In this document: one piece after another, positions 11,719 to 20,085 of the stretch
How positions within the stretch are numbered: position 1 is the first letter of the stretch
Layout: each line of letters begins with the position of its first letter
Assembly (NCBI RefSeq): GCF_009764355.1
Contig: NZ_LNUA01000032.1
Coordinates: forward strand, 496,001-560,000
DNA: 64,000 nt
DNA from: Companilactobacillus bobalius
GTDB lineage: Bacteria; Bacillota; Bacilli; Lactobacillales; Lactobacillaceae
Direction: 5' to 3'
Position numbers and translations under genes: made by a program
Notes under the pieces: generated by a model
Database searches by the model: none
Told to the model about the DNA's origin: nothing
The model's input: only the letters and a program-made list of their open reading frames with translations

Positions 11719-13536
11719 TTAAACGGTTAACACCATTTGTTGTGACGTAACATCAGTATTATATTTAACATCAGTATTAACGTGATCATAGTCATTTGTA
11801 TTAGTTATGATCAACATAATCGTGGTATCATATCCGGCCTTTTGGACTTCCTTAATATCAAAACTACCTAATTTATCTCCCCTATGAACCTTGGTACCTT
11901 TATTGACGTTAGTCTTAAAATATTTACCATTTAATTGAACAGTATCAATTCCAATATGAATTAATAATTCAATTCCACTGTTTGATCTAATTCCGTAAGC
12001 ATGTTTTGTTGGAAAGACCATAACAATCTCACCATCAACTGGTGAATAGACTTCCCCAGTTTTAGATTCAAAAGCCATGCCCTTACCCATTGCACCGCTT
12101 GAGAATGTTACGTCATCCACATCCTTTAAATTTTTAACGAGTCCATCTGTTACAGAACTAATCCTCATATCTTTTTGTTTAACAGCCTTTGGTTTCCAAA
12201 TCACCATTGTTATACCAAATGAAATAGCAAACGAAATAATCATCCCAATGATAGCATTTAATAAATTTGTTGGAGTTTTTGCAAATAATGCTAAGGCCAA
12301 TATTCCAGGACTAGCAATTGCTGTAGATGTGACACGCGTCAATCCAATATATAATCCCCCGATGGCTCCTCCAAGGACGGCTCCATATAGTGGTTTTTTT
12401 AATTTTAAATTGACACCATATAAAACAGGCTCAGTTATACCTAAAGCTGCAGTTGCTCCGGTAGAGATAGCGGTTCCTCGTAGTACTTTTTCTTTTGATT
12501 TGACTGCTACAGCAAAGGCTGCACCAGATTGTGCCAAATTTGATACTAGGCCAGATGGTGTGAAAAATGAATCATATCCGAAACTGGAAATTGATTGAAT
12601 GGCAATTGGAAACAATGAATAGTGCATGCCCATCATTACAATCAATGGCGAAAATGCACCCATAATTGTTGGAGCTAACCAAGGCGCTGTATTATTTAAG
12701 AAGGAGATAAACATTCCTAAATAAATACCAACATATGACCCTATTGGTCCAAGTACTATTAATCCGATCAAACTAGATACAAATATTGACACTACTGGGG
12801 TAACAAAAAGACCAATAGTTTTTGGTAGATGTTTATTTAGATACTTTTCAATGTATGATTGGAACCAAACAATCAATAGTATCGGAACAACACTGGATGA
12901 ATAATTAACATCTTTGATGGGAATACCTGCAAATGACAACGCAGTACCTTTTGTCACTAACTTTATCAAAGTGGGATGAACTAATACTCCAGCTAACACT
13001 GCGGAAATATAAGGATTAGTATCCAATTTTTTTGCTGCCGAAAATGCTAGTAAAATCGGTAAAAAATAAAAGCAGGCATCAGCTATCATTGATAATAAAA
13101 TATATTCAATACTCCGTGTTGGTAAGATGCCTATTACATTAAAAATGGCGATAAATCCCTTTAGTAACCCCGCACCAATAATGGCCGGCAAAATTGGAGT
13201 GAAGGCACCCGAAATAAAATCAATTAGTCTGCTCCAAATATTGCTTTTTTTCTTCGAAGTAGATTCTAATTTCGTATTACTACCAGATGGGTTATTATCA
13301 GTACTATTAAAATACTTGTATACTTCTGCTACATCAGGGCCAATAATAACTTGTAATTGATTGTTTTGATAAATGACATCAATTACCCCATCAATAGCCT
13401 TTAGTTTATCAATATCAACCTTTTTCAAGTCGTTTATATTAATTCTTAATCGAGTTGAACAGTGAGTAATGTGATTAATATTCTGTGCCCCGCCAATGGC
13501 ATTTTTTACTCTCTCAGAAACTTTTTTATAGTCCAT
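11719..13536 (-). CDS. Beta-glucoside PTS transporter EIIBCA
   Basis: A 605-residue complete PTS permease in B-C-A order. EIIB has the phosphorylated Cys at ~25 (THCSTRLRI); EIIC spans ~100-450 with many membrane helices; EIIA has the active His at ~525 (LIHIGIDT). It imports a beta-glucoside and phosphorylates it at C6. The start is the ATG at 13536 after AGGAAGG; a longer frame (MYIEEGI...) lacks a spaced ribosome binding site. First gene of an operon with the NIPSNAP and GH1 genes, divergent from a TetR-like regulator, with a cre-like element ~55 bases upstream. The family is also used for salicin, arbutin and cellobiose-type sugars; which one applies is unknown. Confidence 0.93.
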   Translation of the reverse strand: MDYKKVSERVKNAIGGAQNINHITHCSTRLRININDLKKVDIDKLKAIDGVIDVIYQNNQLQVIIGPDVAEVYKYFNSTDNNPSGSNTKLESTSKKKSNIWSRLIDFISGAFTPILPAIIGAGLLKGFIAIFNVIGILPTRSIEYILLSMIADACFYFLPILLAFSAAKKLDTNPYISAVLAGVLVHPTLIKLVTKGTALSFAGIPIKDVNYSSSVVPILLIVWFQSYIEKYLNKHLPKTIGLFVTPVVSIFVSSLIGLIVLGPIGSYVGIYLGMFISFLNNTAPWLAPTIMGAFSPLIVMMGMHYSLFPIAIQSISSFGYDSFFTPSGLVSNLAQSGAAFAVAVKSKEKVLRGTAISTGATAALGITEPVLYGVNLKLKKPLYGAVLGGAIGGLYIGLTRVTSTAIASPGILALALFAKTPTNLLNAIIGMIISFAISFGITMVIWKPKAVKQKDMRISSVTDGLVKNLKDVDDVTFSSGAMGKGMAFESKTGEVYSPVDGEIVMVFPTKHAYGIRSNSGIELLIHIGIDTVQLNGKYFKTNVNKGTKVHRGDKLGSFDIKEVQKAGYDTTIMLIITNTNDYDHVNTDVKYNTDVTSQQMVLTV

Positions 13537-13587
13537 AATTCCTTCCTCTATATACAAATTAGTTTATATATAATTTATAACGTCTTT

Positions 13588-13601
13588 TGTAAGCGCATAC
13601 T
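13588..13601. promoter_or_regulatory. cre-like site upstream of the beta-glucoside PTS operon
   Basis: TGTAAGCGCATACT has two mismatches to the cre consensus but keeps the TGTAAGCG core. It lies ~55 bases upstream of the EIIBCA start. Confidence 0.55.
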
Positions 13602-13629
13602 ACCAGCAGTATTCTATGAGGAGTTGGTT

Positions 13630-13685
13630 AAACAACTATTTATCCAAATAAGTTGTTTTACTCTATATTTTCTACAAGATATAAT
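13630..13685 (+). promoter_or_regulatory. Promoter and probable autoregulatory operator of the TetR-like gene
   Basis: A dyad with eight-base arms (AAACAACT at 13630-13637, AGTTGTTT at 13651-13658) overlaps the -35 hexamer TTTACT (13657-13662), followed after 17 bases by a perfect TATAAT (13680-13685). A repressor bound to the dyad would block this promoter and could also reach the divergent PTS promoter. Confidence 0.65.
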
Positions 13686-13710
13686 AGTTATTACAAGGGG
13701 GGAATCAATC

Positions 13711-14301
13711 ATTACTGAAGATCTAAGAGTTAAAAAAACAAAAAAAACAATCGAGTATGGATTTCTCGATTGTGTAAAAAAGAATACTTTTTCAAAAATA
13801 ACTGTTAAAGAATTAACAGATACCATGATGATAAACAAATCAACGTTTTATAAATATTATGATGATAAATACGATTTAAGATCGTATATTCTTGCTAAGG
13901 GGTTAACCGACTTTTCTAATTCAATCGATGTCTCTTACTTATATTTTCCACATAGAGAAGTTAATTGCTATGAAGAGAAACTACCATCTGCTATTCAACC
14001 TATATTTGATCATCGAAAAGAGTTAATGATCTTATGGTCTAAAAATATGGAAAGCAATGTCTTTGAACAGATGCAGGATATTTATGCAAAAAAATTTTTG
14101 ATTTCTCTTAAGAAAACTAAACATAAAAATCTTCCTGAATCTTTTCAGATTCTAAACGCCAATTTATTTGCAGCATCGGCCATGCAGATTATTAAATGGT
14201 GGTTTGAAATAAGTCCTAATTCAACTAGCAAAGAAATCGCGCATATTATTACTATTTGTATAAAATCTGGTTCATATGATATATTGCAAGATACTAATTA
14301 A
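13711..14301 (+). CDS. TetR/AcrR-like regulator, probable ATT start
   Basis: A 196-residue regulator with an N-terminal TetR-type HTH (ITVKELTDTMMINKSTFYKYY, key part INKSTFYKYY) and a helical C-terminal ligand or dimer domain. There is no ATG, GTG or TTG in frame between the mapped promoter (-10 at 13680-13685) and the HTH. AAGGGGGG at 13695-13702 lies eight bases before ATT at 13711 (ATC at 13708 is the alternative), so a non-canonical start is likely. The frame stays open far upstream, but those codons lie before the transcription start. Divergent from the beta-glucoside PTS operon, which it probably represses. Its inducer is unknown. Confidence 0.75.
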   Translation: MTEDLRVKKTKKTIEYGFLDCVKKNTFSKITVKELTDTMMINKSTFYKYYDDKYDLRSYILAKGLTDFSNSIDVSYLYFPHREVNCYEEKLPSAIQPIFDHRKELMILWSKNMESNVFEQMQDIYAKKFLISLKKTKHKNLPESFQILNANLFAASAMQIIKWWFEISPNSTSKEIAHIITICIKSGSYDILQDTN

Positions 14302-14315
14302 TTTTCCCTTACAAA

Positions 14316-14353
14316 AAAATAAGCTCAAAATAAATTTATTTTGAGCTTATTTT
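14316..14353. terminator. Bidirectional terminator between TetR-like gene and rhaD
   Basis: Perfect long inverted repeat AAAATAAGCTCAAAATAAA and its complement, rich in A/T at both ends, between convergent genes. Confidence 0.9.
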
Positions 14354-14373
14354 GTGTATGAAAAACAAATATT

Positions 14374-15207
14374 TTAACTATTTACTGTTTCAGTAGAAAG
14401 GAAGCGTGGATTAGGTGTAACACTAAATGATTTGGCAAGATCTCTCAAATCATCGTCGGTAATACTTTGAAGAATATTACCACCTTGGCTTTGAATGGCT
14501 GTATAGATCATACATGCTTTCTCGACTGTTTCAATCAATCCATATGTCTCATCCATACTATCACCACAAGCAAAGATACCATGGTGTGGCCACATAACAA
14601 CTCTAAATTCATTCATCTTATCAGCTGTGGCCTGACCAATTTCATTAGTACCTGGTGTCATATAAGGAATAATTCCTACTCCTTCAGGGAAGACAACTAG
14701 AGATTCAGCTTGCATCTTCCATAATAAACGACTAACGCTACCTTCATCCAATTCATGTGTAAATGAAAGTGCAACCCAGTCTGTTGGGTGACAGTGCATT
14801 ACAACTCGTTGATTAGAATCGATTTTTTGACGTGAAATGTGTGTCATTAGATGAGCTGGGAATTCACTTGTTGGTTGGCCGCCATCATTGAAGCCCCAAA
14901 GTAAGTCAACAGAGTTTCCTTCTTCTGTGATTCTTACCAGACCCGTATCGCGGTCAGGATAATTATGAACATTCTTGAAATAACGTCCTGTTCCTGTAAC
15001 TAAGAAGTATTGTCCTGCCAAAGCACTGGCGTCAAATTTGATAGGAATATTTCTAATAACAGCCTTTAAATCATCAAACTGATCAACTTCTTCTTGGGTT
15101 AAACGAAGGCTGACATTACCACCGTTTCTTTCATCCCAGCCATGTTGATATAAACCATTAGTGATTTCACACATTTTTTTTACAAATTTAGAATCGATAA
15201 ATTTCAT
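14374..15207 (-). CDS. rhaD: Rhamnulose-1-phosphate aldolase
   Basis: A 277-residue class II aldolase that splits L-rhamnulose 1-phosphate into dihydroxyacetone phosphate and L-lactaldehyde. Zinc ligands are visible in VMHCHPTDW (~136-140) and [11 protein letters not shown] (~205), and the N-terminal [10 protein letters not shown] binds the phosphate in this family. Length matches known RhaD proteins. Last gene of rhaB-rhaA-rhaD, 39 bases after rhaA. The ribosome binding site (AAAGG) is weak and distant. No lactaldehyde reductase or rhamnose mutarotase gene is present in the window. Confidence 0.95.
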   Translation of the reverse strand: MKFIDSKFVKKMCEITNGLYQHGWDERNGGNVSLRLTQEEVDQFDDLKAVIRNIPIKFDASALAGQYFLVTGTGRYFKNVHNYPDRDTGLVRITEEGNSVDLLWGFNDGGQPTSEFPAHLMTHISRQKIDSNQRVVMHCHPTDWVALSFTHELDEGSVSRLLWKMQAESLVVFPEGVGIIPYMTPGTNEIGQATADKMNEFRVVMWPHHGIFACGDSMDETYGLIETVEKACMIYTAIQSQGGNILQSITDDDLRDLAKSFSVTPNPRFLSTETVNS

Positions 15208-15246
15208 AATAGATAACGACCTTTTCCATTAAATTTTTAATTGAGT

Positions 15247-16512
15247 TTAGTTACGCTTGAATTGAACATCTTTTTCATATTGATGAATATTTTGAAGCCA
15301 GTCAGTACCAACAGGAACATTATTTTGAAGACAGAATTCATCCCAAACAGCACCAAATGGATATGATTTTAATTCTTCGGTTTCAGCTAATCTGGTTGTA
15401 AAGTCGAAGTTCAATTCGGCTTTCTTCAATTGATCGATAGGTTCAAGCATAGCTTGAAGGATGGCCTTTTGAGTAGCGCGTGCACCAATGACCCATGCGG
15501 CAACACGATTAATAGTAGCATCGAAGAAATCGAGTCCAATATTTGTCTTGCTTAATTTATTGTCACGAACTAAGGAACGAGCAATACGAACTAAGGATTC
15601 GTCAAAGATAACAACGTGATCACTATCCCAACGAACTGGACGCGAAACGTGAAGCATTAAACCTTTACCGAATGGTAAGAAGGCTGAGAATTTATCTGAG
15701 ACATCTTCTGTTGGGTGCCAGTGTCCAGCATCAATTGTCCATAATTTATTTCTACTGATAGCATAATTGTTATAGAACAAGTGTGATCCTACAGTATATG
15801 ACTCGATTCCGGTACCGAACAACTTACCTTCAAATGCCTCAATAGTATTCTTTTCGTCATACTTCTTCTCGATAATTTGATCCAAGGAGTCCATTAAACG
15901 TAGACGAGGTGTAGCTTTATCAATTGGATTGTCTTTAAAACCATCTGGGATCCAGAAGTTATTGATTGATTGTTGACCTAATTCTTTACCAAAGTAGTTT
16001 GAAATTTCACGACTGATCTTACCGTGTTGAATCCAGAAATCACGAACATTTTTATCAGGACTTGCTAAAGTAAAATTATCTTTGACCATTGAATGTGAGA
16101 AGAAGGTTCCGTTCATATCCAAGCCAACTTTCTCTTTTTTAGCCCAATCAACCCAATAACTGAAATCTTCTGGTCCTAAATCATTAAGATCCTTTTTCTT
16201 ATCTGTAACGGCATAAATGGCATGAAGTTGAACTTTGTGGTTACCAGGAATCAATGACAAAGCTTCACTTAAGTCACTAGTTAATTCGTCAGGAGTTCTA
16301 GCAATACCAGGATAGTTACCACTGACACCAATTCCTCCGGTTAATTCTTGATTAGGAAAGAGAAATCCATGAATGTCATCCCCTTGCCAACAGTGAACTG
16401 ACAATTTGACTTTTTTAAGTTCTTTAAGAACCTTATCTGTATCAACACCAACTGCGGCGTAACGTTCTTTTGCTTCTTGATATGAGTTTTCAACATTTTC
16501 TGAACTGATCAT
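15247..16512 (-). CDS. rhaA: L-rhamnose isomerase
   Basis: A 421-residue metal-dependent isomerase converting L-rhamnose to L-rhamnulose. The active-site stretch WTIDAGHWHPTED (~260) and the N-terminal VKLSVHCWQGDDIHGF agree with RhaA, as does the full length. ATG start at 16512 behind AGAAAGAAGG. Second gene of the operon, 15 bases after rhaB. Cytoplasmic; supplied by imported rhamnose and probably by the GH78 rhamnosidase. Confidence 0.96.
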   Translation of the reverse strand: MISSENVENSYQEAKERYAAVGVDTDKVLKELKKVKLSVHCWQGDDIHGFLFPNQELTGGIGVSGNYPGIARTPDELTSDLSEALSLIPGNHKVQLHAIYAVTDKKKDLNDLGPEDFSYWVDWAKKEKVGLDMNGTFFSHSMVKDNFTLASPDKNVRDFWIQHGKISREISNYFGKELGQQSINNFWIPDGFKDNPIDKATPRLRLMDSLDQIIEKKYDEKNTIEAFEGKLFGTGIESYTVGSHLFYNNYAISRNKLWTIDAGHWHPTEDVSDKFSAFLPFGKGLMLHVSRPVRWDSDHVVIFDESLVRIARSLVRDNKLSKTNIGLDFFDATINRVAAWVIGARATQKAILQAMLEPIDQLKKAELNFDFTTRLAETEELKSYPFGAVWDEFCLQNNVPVGTDWLQNIHQYEKDVQFKRN

Positions 16513-16527
16513 TTTGTATCCTTCTTT

Positions 16528-17997
16528 CTAATTATTTACTTTAATTTTTCCTTTTAAGAAATTCTGGTAGTCTTTTAGAACTCCGCCATATTTATTAATT
16601 TCGGGTTTATATTCAGAAATCTGATATGTATTCCGAATAATTTCTCGAGCATCAGCAATGTTATTTATTTCATCTTCAGTAATCATTTGAACTACTAAAT
16701 TACCAATTGCCGTAGCTTCGCTAGGTCCTGCAAATACAGGAATATCGGCCAAAGTACTTGTTAATTGATTCAACAATTTAACGTTGGAGCCACCTCCGAC
16801 AATATTTAAAGCGTCCAATTTATAACCTAAAATATTATTGAGATTTTCTAACTCGTTAGCATAATACAAGGCTAATTTGGAATAAATTGCCATGGAAATT
16901 TCTCCAGGGGTTTGCGGTACCTTTTGATCCGTTCGAGTACAATAATCTTGAATGGCCTGAATCATATTATCTGGATTAATAAATGACTCATCATTAACAT
17001 CAATAAACTGTGCAAATGGTTTTTCGTGACCAGCTAACTCTGCTAATTGTGCAAAGCTATACTTGTCATTCAAATTATGTTTAACATTTTGAATCATCCA
17101 AAGTCCCATAATATTTTTCAAGAAACGGTAAGTACCATATGCTCCCCACTCATTGGTGTAATTACTTTCAAAAGCTAAATCGCCAATTTCTGGCACGTTC
17201 AATTCGGTTCCTAAAAGTGACCAAGTACCTGAACTTAGAAAAGCCCAACGATCACCAATACCAGGTGTGCCAAGTACTGCCGAAGCTGTATCATGAGTAG
17301 CAACGGTAATAACTTCTGTTTCCGGAATATCGTATTTGGTATGCCAGACGTGTCTGATATTCCCTAAAACGGTTCCCGATTCGACTAGCCTTGGGAATTG
17401 ATTTTGATCGACGTGAACTTTCTTCAGTAAATCCTTATCAAATAGTCCTTCACGCAGATTCAACATTTGCGTTGTTGAAGCATTAGTAACTTCAGTCACA
17501 GCGTTACCTGTCAAAACATAACCGATATAATCTGGAATCATCATGATCTTATCGGTATTTTTCAATTCATCTTTATTCTCGGTATAGAGTTGATAAAGGG
17601 TATTAAAATCGAGAAATTGAATTCCTGTTTTCTTATAAATTAGAGATCTAGGTACATCGGTTGTTAGTTCTTCTAGAGCATTTTTAGTTCTAGAATCGCG
17701 ATAACTAATCGGATTTTGAATCTTTATGCCGTCCATACCTACTAGAACATAATCAACAGCCCAGGTATCAATGCCAAGGACAATATCGTCGTATCCTAAC
17801 GCTTTAACTTTTTCCAATCCTTTGAAAATTTCATCGATGATTTGTTCAATTTCCCAACAATCATGACCGTTCTCTTTTTCAAAGCCATTATTGAATCGGT
17901 GAATCTCTTTCAAATTCAACTTTTGATCATTAATTTGACTCAACATCAAACGACCACTGGAAGCACCGATATCAACTGCAACGTATGTTTTTGACAT
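16528..17997 (-). CDS. rhaB: Rhamnulokinase
   Basis: A 489-residue FGGY-family kinase phosphorylating L-rhamnulose at O1. It opens with the ATP-binding [14 protein letters not shown] and has the second nucleotide-binding segment [17 protein letters not shown] near residue 400. ATG start at 17997 preceded by GGGAGG. First gene of rhaB-rhaA-rhaD; the 199-base gap to the divergent AraC gene holds a cre-like site and is AT-rich. Confidence 0.96.
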   Translation of the reverse strand: MSKTYVAVDIGASSGRLMLSQINDQKLNLKEIHRFNNGFEKENGHDCWEIEQIIDEIFKGLEKVKALGYDDIVLGIDTWAVDYVLVGMDGIKIQNPISYRDSRTKNALEELTTDVPRSLIYKKTGIQFLDFNTLYQLYTENKDELKNTDKIMMIPDYIGYVLTGNAVTEVTNASTTQMLNLREGLFDKDLLKKVHVDQNQFPRLVESGTVLGNIRHVWHTKYDIPETEVITVATHDTASAVLGTPGIGDRWAFLSSGTWSLLGTELNVPEIGDLAFESNYTNEWGAYGTYRFLKNIMGLWMIQNVKHNLNDKYSFAQLAELAGHEKPFAQFIDVNDESFINPDNMIQAIQDYCTRTDQKVPQTPGEISMAIYSKLALYYANELENLNNILGYKLDALNIVGGGSNVKLLNQLTSTLADIPVFAGPSEATAIGNLVVQMITEDEINNIADAREIIRNTYQISEYKPEINKYGGVLKDYQNFLKGKIKVNN

Positions 17998-18121
17998 TAT
18001 CTACGCCTCCCTTTTTTATTTTCTATTATTTCAGTAAGATTAATTAACATAACAAAATGTGATATATTTAAACTAAATTTTGTATCTCTTTAAGTACCGG
18101 TATCAACATTTCATAAGTTAA

Positions 18122-18135
18122 TATAACCGCTTACA
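18122..18135. promoter_or_regulatory. cre-like site in the rhaB-AraC intergenic region
   Basis: TATAACCGCTTACA has a single mismatch to the cre consensus and lies between the divergent rhaB and AraC genes, suggesting catabolite repression of rhamnose use. Confidence 0.6.
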
Positions 18136-18196
18136 AAGATGTAAACAATGTCATCTATACATTCATTTAGTAACATATTTACAGGAGGATGATAAA

Positions 18197-19159
18197 ATGG
18201 ATCCTAGAGTCTTAGCACGTTTAAGACAATATGAATTGATTGAAATTGAACAAAAAAAGACAAACCATCACGTGGATGATTTGCCGAATAATGCTGTTAA
18301 TAAACAGGAGAAACAAGGACAGATTTTAAATGACTATTTCTTTCGTAATCGGGATGTCTATATTAGTAAGCACAGTCGTTTTGCTGATTATCCAGAACAT
18401 TCGCATCAATTTCTAGAGATGAACTATATGCTCAGTGGCACCTGTAATCAAGTTGTAGATGGACAACCAGTACATATGAATCAAGGGGATTTACTACTGA
18501 TCGATGTAGGATGTCCGCATTCCATTAAACGCCTCGGAGAAAACGATATTCTGATCAATTTACTCTTTAGAGACAAGAATATCAGTATTAATTTCTTAAA
18601 TGATATGAGTCGAACTAAATCAGTGCTTTACGAGTTTTTAATCAATCGTGCTGCCGGTGAAAATAACTCAATCAAGTATTTATTATTTGGAAAAAATGTA
18701 GATAACGATATCAATAAAACAATGGAGGATATTATTACTGAATACTATTCTAAGAGAGAATTCTCCAATGCAATTATCAAATCTTATTTATCGATTCTAT
18801 TGGCTAAGTTAGTCCGTCACTATCATGTCTCCCCTACTTCCAAAGATCCCCAGCAACAAATAATCATTAAAATTCTGAAAGATATCTCAGAAGACTTCAA
18901 AACTTTGAATTTAACAAAATTAGCTAAAAAATATGGCTACAATAAGAACTATTTGAGCAACTTTATCAAAAAAGAAACTGGTGATACTTTCAGTTCATTA
19001 ATTATGAAGCAGCGCTTGATTAATGCTCATACTTTGATAACTTCCACCACTATGCCAATATCAGATATCATTGACTCGATTGGTATGAAGAATCGAACCG
19101 ATTTTTATAAAAAATATCGAGATTACTATCATAATAATCCTGGTTCTGAACGACAATAA
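18197..19159 (+). CDS. AraC-family regulator of the rhamnose operon
   Basis: A 320-residue protein with a charged N-terminal extension (1-50), a cupin sensor (HSRFADYPEHSHQFLEMNY, DLLLIDVGCPHSI) and a C-terminal double HTH (KKYGYNKNYLSNFIKKETGD, MKNRTDFYKKYRDYY). The start follows a strong AGGAGG. It is divergent from rhaB, so it is most likely the rhamnose-responsive activator (RhaR/RhaS-like in role, not necessarily an orthologue). Ends before a strong terminator shared with the next, convergent gene. Confidence 0.85.
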   Translation: MDPRVLARLRQYELIEIEQKKTNHHVDDLPNNAVNKQEKQGQILNDYFFRNRDVYISKHSRFADYPEHSHQFLEMNYMLSGTCNQVVDGQPVHMNQGDLLLIDVGCPHSIKRLGENDILINLLFRDKNISINFLNDMSRTKSVLYEFLINRAAGENNSIKYLLFGKNVDNDINKTMEDIITEYYSKREFSNAIIKSYLSILLAKLVRHYHVSPTSKDPQQQIIIKILKDISEDFKTLNLTKLAKKYGYNKNYLSNFIKKETGDTFSSLIMKQRLINAHTLITSTTMPISDIIDSIGMKNRTDFYKKYRDYYHNNPGSERQ

Positions 19160-19209
19160 AAATCCACCATAAAACTACGAATTATCCCGTAGTCTTATGG
19201 TGGATTTTT
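19158..19209. terminator. Strong bidirectional terminator
   Basis: A long inverted repeat (AAAAATCCACCATAA paired with its complement, inner ACTACG/CGTAGT) lies between two convergent AraC genes and ends in T-runs in both directions. Confidence 0.92.
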
Positions 19210-19211
19210 AT

Positions 19212-20069
19212 TTATTCTATTAATGAATATTTTTTACGGTATTGATTAGGGGACATTCCCACTTGAAATTTGAAATTTCGATAGAACGTTTTATTACTAG
19301 AGAAACCAGATTTCACCAAAATATCACTGATAGAAGCATCAGTATTAATTATTTCCCATTTGGATTTATCTATCCGGTAATTATTTAAAAACTCAATGAA
19401 TGTCTGTCCAACATTTTTCTTAAAAAATCTTGAGAAATAATATGGACTAAATCCAGCTTTTCCTGCGACATCTTGTAAGGATATATGATATTGATAGTTT
19501 GACTCTACATAAGTAAACACTTTATTCAAAGTCTCCAGAATCTCTTTACTCTTTAAATTGACATCAATATCCTTAACGTCTTTTGTAGTTGGCAATTGTC
19601 TAACCATTATAGAAATTAAATGATACATCAAACTAATGATAATAAAATTCATATCCGTTTGAGTGTTGTCTTCTTCTTCGACGATTTTTAGAAGAATATC
19701 ACTCATTTCTTTTCTAATAGAATCATCCCACAAGGTACTAACCTGTGAAACTGCATTTAACTTTGTTAGTAAATCAGAATCTTTAATCATCGATTCATTA
19801 AAAAGGTTCATATCGAATTGATAAACAAATCGATTAGAATCAGGTGTAGCAACAATATAGTGAATGTCGCCGCTTTTAAAGAAGGCAATGCCATTATCTT
19901 TTAACTGATACTGCTTATCATTTATACCTAAATTAAGTTTTCCTTTTGTTAGCAAGATTAGTTCATATTCACGGTGCCAATGAGGAGTGGTTAAGATATC
20001 ACCTCTGTTTTTAATAAACTTAAATCCTAATTTAGGATCAATCTTAGGCATTTCCAAATAAATTGCCAA
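19212..20069 (-). CDS. AraC-family regulator of the GH65-PTS operon
   Basis: A 285-residue regulator with an N-terminal cupin motif (TTPHWHREYELILLTKGK) and a C-terminal AraC HTH pair (GFSPYYFSRFFKKNVGQTF, SSNKTFYRNFKFQVGMSPNQYR abbreviated). The start is TTG at 20069, preceded by AGGAGGAG. It is the last gene of the operon GH1-EIIBC-GH65-AraC (16-base gap to GH65), so it is expressed with the genes it probably controls. The effector is likely the imported disaccharide or its phosphate (inference). Confidence 0.83.
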   Translation of the reverse strand: MAIYLEMPKIDPKLGFKFIKNRGDILTTPHWHREYELILLTKGKLNLGINDKQYQLKDNGIAFFKSGDIHYIVATPDSNRFVYQFDMNLFNESMIKDSDLLTKLNAVSQVSTLWDDSIRKEMSDILLKIVEEEDNTQTDMNFIIISLMYHLISIMVRQLPTTKDVKDIDVNLKSKEILETLNKVFTYVESNYQYHISLQDVAGKAGFSPYYFSRFFKKNVGQTFIEFLNNYRIDKSKWEIINTDASISDILVKSGFSSNKTFYRNFKFQVGMSPNQYRKKYSLIE

Positions 20070-20085
20070 GCAATCTCCTCCTATG

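Noticed and set aside
12077..12598. A 173-codon open frame on the plus strand.
   Set aside because: It is antisense to the conserved EIIC domain of the PTS gene and has no ribosome binding site or recognisable domain.
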